Source: Parvibaculum indicum
GTDB taxonomy: Bacteria; Pseudomonadota; Alphaproteobacteria; Parvibaculales; Parvibaculaceae
Reading direction: 5' to 3'
Assembly: GCF_011762095.1 (NCBI RefSeq)
Contig: NZ_JAASQO010000008.1
Span: 145,216-209,215, forward strand
DNA length: 64,000 nt
This document shows positions 1-7,235 of the stretch, piece after piece. Position 1 is the stretch's first letter; the number at the start of each line of letters is the position of its first letter. The position numbers and the translations under genes were made by a program. The notes beneath the pieces were generated by a model. That model saw only the letters and a program-made list of their open reading frames with translations. It was not told the origin of the DNA and ran no database searches.

Positions 1-1152
1 ATGGCCCTCGACGCCGAAACCCGCGAACAGCTCATTTCATCCGTCCGCCGCTTTGTGGAAGAGCGCTTGCGCCCGATCGAGGCTCAAGTGTCCGAAAACG
101 ACGAGGTGCCGGCGGAGATCGTCGCGGAGATGGCGGAACTGGGCCTTTTCGGCATTTCCGTCCCCACCGAATATGGCGGCCTCGGCCTTACCATGGAGGA
201 AGAGTGCCTGCTCATGTTCGAGCTGGGCCGGACCTCTCCCGCCTTCCGGTCGGTCATCGGCACCAATGTCGGCATCGGCAGTCAGGGCATCGTCATGCAT
301 GGCCGCCAGGAGCAGAAGGAATACTGGTTGCCCAAAATCGCCAGCGGCGAGGTGATCGCATCCTTCGCGCTGACCGAGCCCGAAGCGGGCTCCGACGCCG
401 CCTCGCTCAAGACGACGGCCATTCGCGACGGCGACCACTACATCGTCAACGGCACCAAGCGCTACATCACCAATGCGAACAAGGCCGGGCTTTTCACGCT
501 GATGGCGCGCACCGATCCTTCCAGGCCGGGCGCCAAGGGCGTGTCGGCCTTTATCGTGCCGTCCGACTGTCCCGGCATCCATATCGGCAAGCCGGAAAAG
601 AAGATGGGCCAGCAGGGCGCGCATATCTGCGACGTGGTGTTCGACGATGCGCGTATCCCTGCCGAGTGCCTGCTGGGCGATGAGGAAGGCAAGGGCTTCG
701 TCACCGCCATGCAGGTGCTGGAGCGCGGCCGCCTGCACATCTCCGCCGTTTGCGTCGGCGTCTCCGACCGGCTGGTCGAGGAATCGGTCGCCTACGCCGC
801 CGAGCGCAAGCAGTTCGGCGCACCCATCGGCAATCTTCAGCTCGTTCAGGCGCTGCTGGCCGACAGCAAGACGGAATCCTATGCGGGCCGTTGCATGGTG
901 ATGGACGCCGCCCGCCGCCGCGACGCGGGCGAGGATGTCGGCACATTGGCGTCCTGCTGCAAGCTCTTCTGCTCGGAGATGGTGGGCCGCGTGGCCGACC
1001 GCGCCGTGCAGGTGTTCGGCGGTGCGGGCTATGTCGCCGATTACGGCATCGAGCGCTTCTACCGCGACGTGCGTATCTTCCGCATCTATGAGGGCACCAG
1101 CCAGGTGCAACAGGTCATCATCGGCCGAAACCTCATTAAAGACGCGAGCTAG
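1..1152 (+). CDS. Acyl-CoA dehydrogenase
   Basis: FAD-dependent acyl-CoA dehydrogenase of 383 aa, the usual family length, catalysing alpha,beta-desaturation of an acyl-CoA with electrons passed to ETF. The first family signature (FALTEPEAGSDA, residues 122-133) and the second (QVFGGAGY onward, about 337) are both present. The catalytic base is the Glu of RIYEGTSQ (E364). The frame begins exactly at the window edge with ATG, so an upstream ribosome-binding site cannot be checked. The closest functional classes are short/branched or butyryl-type enzymes; the sequence does not settle chain length. The next gene starts 7 nt after its stop, so the two are probably co-transcribed although unrelated in base composition. 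Confidence 0.93.
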   Translation: MALDAETREQLISSVRRFVEERLRPIEAQVSENDEVPAEIVAEMAELGLFGISVPTEYGGLGLTMEEECLLMFELGRTSPAFRSVIGTNVGIGSQGIVMHGRQEQKEYWLPKIASGEVIASFALTEPEAGSDAASLKTTAIRDGDHYIVNGTKRYITNANKAGLFTLMARTDPSRPGAKGVSAFIVPSDCPGIHIGKPEKKMGQQGAHICDVVFDDARIPAECLLGDEEGKGFVTAMQVLERGRLHISAVCVGVSDRLVEESVAYAAERKQFGAPIGNLQLVQALLADSKTESYAGRCMVMDAARRRDAGEDVGTLASCCKLFCSEMVGRVADRAVQVFGGAGYVADYGIERFYRDVRIFRIYEGTSQVQQVIIGRNLIKDAS

Positions 1153-1159
1153 CAGGCAG

Positions 1160-2305
1160 ATGGGAATCCTGTTCGACGAATTCGAAAGGACTTTAGAGGA
1201 TTCTCGAAAAACGGGGATGTCTGTGTACGAGTACACAAACCTCTCCAACCGGCCCGAAGCTGAGCGCGTTCGAACTTTCGTCGAAACTTGCTTAGAGAAA
1301 TATCCTGATCCCCAGCGATCAGAATTGGTAGGTCGCCTAAAATCTGCAAACCCGATTGCATATAAAGGAGCGGAATTTGAGCTGCTGCTCCATGAACTGT
1401 TGATCAGAGCAGGGCACGAAGTGGAATTGCCGCCCATCGGCTCAGCTATTGAAAAACAACCGGATTTTTTGGTGAGGACTGCGTCTGGAGAAGCGTTTTG
1501 GTTAGAAGCTACAATTGCGGGCCTCAATCTCAAGAAGGTTGGAGATGGGCGAAGGACCGACGATCTGTTTGATGCTATTGACGGCGTAGATAGCGAAGAC
1601 TTCGACCTTTGGGTGGAAGTGGAAGGTGTACCGACGCAGCAAGTGTCAGCGAAAGCGGTAAAGCAGAAGGTAGAACAGTGGCTTGCAGGGCTCAGCTACG
1701 AAGCAATCTTGGCAGGAGATGGTGGAGAGCATCTTTTGTTGCGGGAAGCCGATTGTGAAATTGAAGTCATCCCCCTTCCTCGTAAGCAGCAAGATAGGGG
1801 TAAGGATACCGGCGGCGCGATTGCTGCGAGGACAGAAGGAGGATGGTCATCTACAAAAGAGCATGTCCGAACGGCTTTTGAACGAAAACGAAAGAGGTAT
1901 GGCGATCTAGAAGAGCCATTTGTTGTCGCGATTAATGCTCTCAGTTTGGGGGCGGGTTACGATGATTTTGAAGACGCTCTCTTTGGGGGTAAGGCAGCGC
2001 AGCTGATTTTGACTCCAGATGGGAAGAAAAAAGCGTACTCGACTCGATTGCCTGATGGGATGTTCGGCACGCTCGATAAGCCAGGCAATGCTCAAGTGAG
2101 CGGTGTGCTCGCGGCTCGGAATCTTGGATTTTGGGAAATTGGTCAGAGAGACCTAAATCTAATCCTTAATCCGTGGGCGTCGGTGGCATTGGGGGATACG
2201 CCTTTAGAATGTAAGATGACGAGTGTCGGCGATGGCCGTTTTGTTCGGGAGGAAGGGAAGCCCGTTTACGAACTGCTCGATCTTTATAATGGGTGGCCTG
2301 AGTAG
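1160..2305 (+). CDS. Candidate PD-(D/E)XK-type nuclease (orphan, AT-richer)
   Basis: Protein of 381 aa with no closely recognised family. Residues 68-118 carry a pattern typical of restriction-endonuclease-fold nucleases: an acidic helix (KGAEFELLLHELL, E72/E74), then PDF with D102, then a strand ending LEAT (E116, T118). The usual lysine of the motif is replaced by threonine, which occurs in some branches of the superfamily. The C-terminal 250 residues are unassigned. I chose ATG 1160 because the longer frame runs back inside the acyl-CoA dehydrogenase gene. Two lines counted by hand gave 53% and 42% G+C, clearly below the neighbours, suggesting recent acquisition. It sits 7 nt after the preceding stop and 12 nt before a uracil-DNA glycosylase gene. 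The nuclease assignment is inference. Confidence 0.6.
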   Translation: MGILFDEFERTLEDSRKTGMSVYEYTNLSNRPEAERVRTFVETCLEKYPDPQRSELVGRLKSANPIAYKGAEFELLLHELLIRAGHEVELPPIGSAIEKQPDFLVRTASGEAFWLEATIAGLNLKKVGDGRRTDDLFDAIDGVDSEDFDLWVEVEGVPTQQVSAKAVKQKVEQWLAGLSYEAILAGDGGEHLLLREADCEIEVIPLPRKQQDRGKDTGGAIAARTEGGWSSTKEHVRTAFERKRKRYGDLEEPFVVAINALSLGAGYDDFEDALFGGKAAQLILTPDGKKKAYSTRLPDGMFGTLDKPGNAQVSGVLAARNLGFWEIGQRDLNLILNPWASVALGDTPLECKMTSVGDGRFVREEGKPVYELLDLYNGWPE

Positions 2306-2317
2306 GGTGTTTCCTGC

Positions 2318-2914
2318 ATGAGCAAGCTCGATCGGCTGACGAAAGAAATCGGGGCCTGCCGCGTCTGTGTGGACAATCCGCGCAAGAGCCCACTGCCGCA
2401 TGAGCCGCGTCCCGTTCTTCGGGTATCGGCCTCCGCCCGCATCTGCATTGCCGGACAGGCGCCGGGCACGCGGGTTCATGCCTCGGGCGTCCCCTTTACC
2501 GATCCCAGCGGCGATCGGCTGAGGGACTGGATGGGCGTCGGCGAAGAGGAATTCTACGACACGTCGCGCGTCGCCATCGTGCCCATGGGGTTCTGCTTCC
2601 CGGGGCAGGATGCGAAAGGCGGCGACCTGCCGCCCCGGCCAGAATGCGCGGTGCAATGGCGGACACGGCTTTTCGAGCATCTCCCGCAGATCGACCTCTT
2701 TCTGCTGGTCGGTCAATATGCGCAAAGCTGGCATCTGGGCGCGGCGAAGCGGAAAAGCCTGACCGAAACCGTCATGAACTGGCGCGAATACGGACCGGGA
2801 GCTATCCCGCTGCCTCATCCGTCCTGGCGGAACAATGCCTGGATCCGGAAAAACCCGTGGTTCGAGCGTGAATTGCTGCCCGTGCTGAAGCGCGAGGTTC
2901 GCGCCCGGCTTTGA
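2318..2914 (+). CDS. Uracil-DNA glycosylase family protein, iron-sulfur type
   Basis: Protein of 198 aa in the uracil-DNA glycosylase superfamily, expected to excise uracil from DNA and start base-excision repair. Motif A reads AGQAPGTR (about residues 45-52) and motif B LPHPSW (H167, P168, S169). Cysteines at 14, 17, 93 and 110 follow the CxxC ... C-x16-C spacing of the 4Fe-4S cluster in family 4/5 glycosylases. The second position of motif A is Gln where family 4 usually has Glu, so it may belong to a related, less characterised subfamily. ATG 2318 follows the candidate nuclease stop by 12 nt. Base composition returns to the chromosomal norm here. Confidence 0.82.
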   Translation: MSKLDRLTKEIGACRVCVDNPRKSPLPHEPRPVLRVSASARICIAGQAPGTRVHASGVPFTDPSGDRLRDWMGVGEEEFYDTSRVAIVPMGFCFPGQDAKGGDLPPRPECAVQWRTRLFEHLPQIDLFLLVGQYAQSWHLGAAKRKSLTETVMNWREYGPGAIPLPHPSWRNNAWIRKNPWFERELLPVLKREVRARL

Positions 2915-2985
2915 GGGCGGGTGCGGCGACGCGCCGCCCGTGACGGTTTTGACAAATCCCTCGCCTTTGCCTAGTAGATAATCCG

Positions 2986-3447
2986 ATGGGGGACGGAATG
3001 CGTTTATCCGCTGGCAAAACGAGCGTGCATGCAGGAGGAAAGGGAGGCCACGGCCGCCTTGCCCAGCGCATCCTGCTCGCTCTCCTTCTCGTCACCTTCA
3101 TTCTGCCGAGCTTTGCCGCCATCCACGCCTCCGGCGACGATGCGGAAATCCTCGCCCCCGGCTTCTACAAGGACCGGATCGTGCTCTGCACGGGCGCGGG
3201 CCTCAAGATCATCAAGCTCGACCCGGCGACGGGAAAGCCGCTCGACGATCAGTCGGACACGGAAGACCATCTCTCGCCGGTCTGTGCGCCGATGGTCACG
3301 GCCTCGCTGTTCCTGTCGCCGTCCCTGCCTGTGGCGGAGGCGATATTCGGCGGAGGAGAGCCGCTCGACCTCCGCGACGAAGTCGCCATCCTGCATGAGC
3401 AGGCCGCCTCACCGCCGCTGCCGCCCAGGGGACCTCCTGCCGGCTGA
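2986..3447 (+). CDS. DUF2946-like small membrane protein
   Basis: Small protein (153 aa) with a single hydrophobic segment at about residues 26-46 and a downstream part of the pattern IVLCTGAGLKII ... SPVCAPMV, resembling the DUF2946 family. Its function is unknown. Members often lie next to copper receptor or copper handling genes, and the two cysteines in the predicted extracytoplasmic part could bind metal. It ends 42 nt before the copper receptor gene on the same strand, so an operon is likely. The start could also be the in-frame ATG at 2998. The family match is by eye only. Confidence 0.6.
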   Translation: MGDGMRLSAGKTSVHAGGKGGHGRLAQRILLALLLVTFILPSFAAIHASGDDAEILAPGFYKDRIVLCTGAGLKIIKLDPATGKPLDDQSDTEDHLSPVCAPMVTASLFLSPSLPVAEAIFGGGEPLDLRDEVAILHEQAASPPLPPRGPPAG

Positions 3448-3489
3448 AGCTGTTTCCCCGATCGCTTCAGTCACATCAGGAAAAAGATC

Positions 3490-5601
3490 ATGTCTCTTGC
3501 ACATTTCCGTGCAGGGCGCCGCGCTGCGTTGCGCGCCGCCGCTGCGCCCGCGGCGCTGGCCATCGCCTTCGCCGTTCCCGTCACCCATGCACGCGCCGAA
3601 GAGCCGACAAGCACGCCCATCCTTATCGAGGGCGACCGGGCGCTTCCCGGTCCGCTGGAAAGGATGACGCCCGCCGACACGACCGGCCCGGCGCCGCGCG
3701 ATGCCGGTGAGTTTCTCTCCCGCCTTCAAGGCGTAACCTCGGGCCGTTTCGGCGGCCACGGCAATGAAATCTCCTTGCGCGGCCTGACGCAGGACAATAT
3801 CGCCGTCATCTCCGACGGTGCCTATGTGTTCGGCGGCTGCCCCAACCGCATGGATCCGCCCTCATCGCTTTCCGCATTGCTGCCCGACGATGTCGTCACG
3901 GTGGCGCGTGGCTATCAGAGCGTGACGGACGGTCCGCCCGCGCCGGGCGGCACGGTGAGCATCGACCGGGCCGACCCTTATGACATCGCGGAAGGCCCCG
4001 GCGGCGGTATCGAGGGCGGTATCGAAAGCAATGGCGCCACGCGCTTTGTGTCGGCGCAGGCCCGGTACGGTCTCGGCGGCGCCTATGCGCGCGGTTTCGC
4101 CAATGCCAAACGCGCCGAAAACTATGAGGACGGCGACGGACGCGAGGTGCGGTCCGCCTTCGATCAGTATGGCGGTGGCCTCGAAGCGGGCTGGCGCTAC
4201 GGCAACCGTTCCGTCCTCTCGCTGTCGAGCGACGTGGACATCGTGGAGGATGCGCTTTTTGCGGGCGCGGGCATGGACAGTCCCTGGACGGCGGCACGCA
4301 CCGTGAAGGCCTCCCTCGACCATAATTTCGACCAAGGCAGCCTCCTCGCGAAGCTGGAAATCTCCGCTTACGGCAGTTTCGTCGAACATCTGATGGACAA
4401 TTATTCCCTGCGCACGCCGGGCATGATGACCATGAGAACCGATGCCAATTCGGACACCTATGGCGGGCGCGTCGCCGCCGGTTTCGATGCGATGGGCGGG
4501 ATGCTGACGGTGGGGGTGGATCACCGCACCAACAACCGGAATGCCGAAAGCCGCATGAACATGATGGGCGGGGCGCCCACCATGATCTCCAACTACACAT
4601 GGCCCGATATGTTCATCCGCGACACCGGCTTCTTCGGTGAGTATGGGGCCCCGATGGACGAAGTCACCGCCCTGAAGCTTGGGATACGCGCCGACCTCGT
4701 CTCCGTGGAGGCGAAGCGGGCGGACTGGCTGCCCGGCGGCATGGGCGCTCTCACCGCGCGCCAGCTTTATGCCGCCTATTATGGCGTCACGGACACCGAC
4801 AGGCAGGAAACCAATGTGAGCGGCTTTGCGCGGCTCACCCGTGATTTCGGGAAAGCTTCGGGCTGGATCGGGGCGGCACGCGCCGTCCGCACGGCGGATG
4901 CGACCGAGCGCGGTATCGTGCGTTATTCCGCCATGGCGCCCGCCAATAACTGGGTAGGCAATCCCGCCATCAAGCCGGAAAAGCACTATCAGCTCGATAC
5001 CGGTCTGACGGCGGGCGAGGGCCCCTGGGGGCTTACCGGCGGCATCTGGTACGACCGGGTGGAGGATTTCATCAGCCGCGATCTTGCGCGCGGCCAGTCC
5101 GGCGTCCTCCGCTCTGACGGCGCCAGCATCTATCGCAATGTGGATGCGGAGCTGGCCGGTGTCGACCTGTCCGGCAGCTATCGCTTTTCCGAAAGCTGGA
5201 AGGCGAATGCGACCGCGTCCTACACCTATGGCGCCAACCTGACCGACGATCGCCCGCTCTATCAGATCGCCCCGCTCAGCGGCTCTGTGGAAGTGGTCTA
5301 TGAGCAGCCGGTCTGGCAGGTGGGCACGCGGCTTGGCTGGGCGGCAAACCAGACAAGGGCCGATACCGACCCGCTTACGGGTGCCGGTCTCGACGCGCAG
5401 GAGACCCCCGGTCATGCGGTGCTGGATCTCTTTGCGAGCTGGCAGCCCGTAACCGGTCTGGAACTCAAGGGCGGCGTGTCCAACCTGTTGGACCAGACCT
5501 ATGCGAGCTATCTGAGCCGCTCCAACGGGTTCGACCCGACGGTGGTGCAGGTGAACGAGCCGGGGCGGAGTTTCTACATTCAGGCGGCCCTGACGTTCTG
5601 A
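3490..5601 (+). CDS. oprC: TonB-dependent copper receptor (OprC/NosA type)
   Basis: Outer-membrane TonB-dependent receptor of 703 aa: signal peptide 1-36 (AHA-like site THARA before EEP), plug domain to about residue 165, then a beta-barrel ending in Phe (LTF). The plug carries GGCPNRMDPPSS, giving a CxxxM pair (C117, M121). An HxM pair lies at EHLMDN (H300, M302). In Pseudomonas aeruginosa OprC this CxxxM-HxM arrangement binds copper, so the substrate call is specific. The upstream DUF2946-like gene supports a copper uptake or import unit. No recognisable copper-responsive operator was found upstream. Confidence 0.9.
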   Translation: MSLAHFRAGRRAALRAAAAPAALAIAFAVPVTHARAEEPTSTPILIEGDRALPGPLERMTPADTTGPAPRDAGEFLSRLQGVTSGRFGGHGNEISLRGLTQDNIAVISDGAYVFGGCPNRMDPPSSLSALLPDDVVTVARGYQSVTDGPPAPGGTVSIDRADPYDIAEGPGGGIEGGIESNGATRFVSAQARYGLGGAYARGFANAKRAENYEDGDGREVRSAFDQYGGGLEAGWRYGNRSVLSLSSDVDIVEDALFAGAGMDSPWTAARTVKASLDHNFDQGSLLAKLEISAYGSFVEHLMDNYSLRTPGMMTMRTDANSDTYGGRVAAGFDAMGGMLTVGVDHRTNNRNAESRMNMMGGAPTMISNYTWPDMFIRDTGFFGEYGAPMDEVTALKLGIRADLVSVEAKRADWLPGGMGALTARQLYAAYYGVTDTDRQETNVSGFARLTRDFGKASGWIGAARAVRTADATERGIVRYSAMAPANNWVGNPAIKPEKHYQLDTGLTAGEGPWGLTGGIWYDRVEDFISRDLARGQSGVLRSDGASIYRNVDAELAGVDLSGSYRFSESWKANATASYTYGANLTDDRPLYQIAPLSGSVEVVYEQPVWQVGTRLGWAANQTRADTDPLTGAGLDAQETPGHAVLDLFASWQPVTGLELKGGVSNLLDQTYASYLSRSNGFDPTVVQVNEPGRSFYIQAALTF

Positions 5602-5640
5602 GTGCTTAAACGGAATGGCGGTCGGGGGTAGAGTGCGGAT

Positions 5641-6639
5641 ATGCGCTGCCTCCGACCGTTTCTTTGCCTCATCGCCTGTGCCGTTCTCGCGGCCTGCGCG
5701 CCGACCCGCATGACGGTCGGCCCCGCGGCGATGGCCCCCGTGCTGACGCAAACGGGTGCGGGGCTCGCCGCGCGCATGGAAGACGGCGCCTGGCTGCCGG
5801 TACGCGTCTTCAAGGCCGACAATCCCCGCGCCGTCATTCTCGCGCTGCATGGCTTCAACGATTATTCGAACGCCTTCGCCGCGCCCGGCCCCGGCCCCTG
5901 GTTCGCCGCGCAGGGCATCGCGCTTTACGCTTATGACCAGCGGGGCTTCGGGCGCGCGCCGGGGCATGGCTACTGGGCAGGCGGGAAGGCGATGGTTCGC
6001 GACGCGACGACCATGGTTCGGCTCTTGCGGACCCGCCATCCCGGCCTGCCGGTTTATGTGATGGGAGCCTCCATGGGAGGCGCGGTGGCGATGAACCTTG
6101 CCGCGCGCCCCGATGCGCCGGAGATCGACGGTCTCATCCTCGCCGCGCCCGCGGTATGGGGCTGGCGTTCCATGAACCTTCTCTATCGCTCGGCGCTCTG
6201 GACGGCGGCGCATGTCGCACCGGACCGGCGCCTGTCGGGGCAGGGGCTCGGTATCATGCCGTCCGACAATATCGAGATGCTGCGCGGGCTGGGGCGGGAT
6301 CCGCTGGTCATCAAGGAAACGCGCATTGCGACGGTCTACGGCCTTGTGGGGCTGATGGACGATGCCTATCGGCTCGCCCCGAAAATATCCGTGCCGGTTC
6401 TCTATCTCTATGGCGCGAATGACGAGCTTGTACCGCGCCCACCCACGGCCCATGCGGTGAGGGCGCTCGCGGCGAACGGCGCCGCCTTGGCCCTTCGCTG
6501 TGTCGAACGCGGCTGGCACATGCTTCTGCGCGACAAGGAACGCGAGGCCGTGTGGAAAGACATCTTGAGCTGGATCAAGGCGCCCGGCCGCGCCGCCTCC
6601 TCAAATGAAGCGATGCGCAAGAGCTGTGGCCTCTTGTAG
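5641..6639 (+). CDS. Alpha/beta hydrolase lipoprotein, monoacylglycerol-lipase-like
   Basis: Protein of 332 aa with a lipoprotein signal (LAAC, lipidated C19) followed by an alpha/beta hydrolase fold. Visible motifs are LHGFNDYSN (oxyanion region, about 69-77), the YDQRGFG turn (98-104) and the nucleophile elbow MGASMGG with S144. Likely Asp is in YLYGANDELVP and His in RGWHMLL near the end. The pattern is that of serine lysophospholipase / monoacylglycerol lipase enzymes. Its location on the periplasmic face of a membrane is predicted from the lipobox. It stands 39 nt after the copper receptor and may be read with it, though no functional link is evident. Confidence 0.85.
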   Translation: MRCLRPFLCLIACAVLAACAPTRMTVGPAAMAPVLTQTGAGLAARMEDGAWLPVRVFKADNPRAVILALHGFNDYSNAFAAPGPGPWFAAQGIALYAYDQRGFGRAPGHGYWAGGKAMVRDATTMVRLLRTRHPGLPVYVMGASMGGAVAMNLAARPDAPEIDGLILAAPAVWGWRSMNLLYRSALWTAAHVAPDRRLSGQGLGIMPSDNIEMLRGLGRDPLVIKETRIATVYGLVGLMDDAYRLAPKISVPVLYLYGANDELVPRPPTAHAVRALAANGAALALRCVERGWHMLLRDKEREAVWKDILSWIKAPGRAASSNEAMRKSCGLL

Positions 6640-6669
6640 CGTTGAAGACGAAGATTATCTCTGGAATGC

Positions 6670-6734
6670 GCAGCCGCTGCGACATTTCGGCTGCTGTTTT
6701 CTTGCATTCGAGGCGAATGACAGGAGAAAGAAAA
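6670..6734 (+). promoter_or_regulatory. Candidate RNA thermometer in hsp20 leader
   Basis: Two consecutive hairpins occupy the leader of the Hsp20 gene. The first pairs GCAGCCG (6670-6676) with CGGCTGC (6688-6694). The second has an inner stem CATTCG/CGAATG (6705-6710 with 6714-6719) and an outer stem in which TTTCTT (6698-6703) faces the Shine-Dalgarno region GGAGAAA (about 6723-6729). Multi-hairpin leaders masking the ribosome site are typical of ROSE and fourU thermometers ahead of alphaproteobacterial small heat-shock genes. The canonical ROSE core was not found, so the class is uncertain. Confidence 0.5.
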
Positions 6735-7235
6735 ATGGCCAAGGAAGTCACTGAAAAGTCGAACAAGGCACCTGCTTCTCAGTTCCCCAGCGATCCGTTT
6801 TCGGCTTTCCGCGAAGAGATGAATTCGATGCTGGACCGCGCTTTCGGCCGGCCTCTCAGTCTTTTCGACACGCCGTCGCTCGGGCATTTCGGCGCCGGCC
6901 GGATTACGCCCCAGATCGACATCCACGAGACCGACAAGGAGTTCACCCTGACCGCGGAACTGCCGGGCATGGACGAGAAGGATGTCGAACTCCTCATCGA
7001 TAACGGGATGATGACCCTGAAGGGCGAGAAGAAATACGAAAAGGAAAGCGAAGAGGATAATGCCCGCGTCGTGGAGCGGCGCTATGGCAGCTTCCAGCGC
7101 AGCTTTACGCTGCCGTCTTCCGTGGACGAGGAAAAGGTCAGCGCGAATTTCGAGAAGGGTGTGCTGAAAGTGAAGATGCCGAAAGGCAAGGACGGCAAGC
7201 CCAGCGGCCGCCGCGTCGAGATCGGCAAGGGCTGA
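6735..7235 (+). CDS. Small heat-shock protein Hsp20
   Basis: ATP-independent holdase chaperone of 166 aa. The alpha-crystallin domain covers about residues 55-160: ELPGMDEKDV, LKGEKKYEKE, RRYGSFQRSFTLP and FEKGVLKVKMPK are all characteristic. The N-terminal region is short and Ser/Phe-rich, as usual for the class. I use ATG 6735, preceded by a strong AGGAG six bases upstream, instead of an upstream in-frame start that would run through the structured leader. The gene converges with the patatin gene, the two stop codons being adjacent (7233-7235 and 7236-7238). Confidence 0.93.
   Translation: MAKEVTEKSNKAPASQFPSDPFSAFREEMNSMLDRAFGRPLSLFDTPSLGHFGAGRITPQIDIHETDKEFTLTAELPGMDEKDVELLIDNGMMTLKGEKKYEKESEEDNARVVERRYGSFQRSFTLPSSVDEEKVSANFEKGVLKVKMPKGKDGKPSGRRVEIGKG

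Noticed and set aside
37..1533. Long minus-strand frame opposite the acyl-CoA dehydrogenase
   Set aside because: It is a high-GC shadow of the real gene, shows no family motif and spans two unrelated genes.
3862..6519. Minus-strand frame of 885 codons across the copper receptor and hydrolase
   Set aside because: Arg/Gly/His-rich composition without motifs; both plus-strand genes beneath are clear family members.
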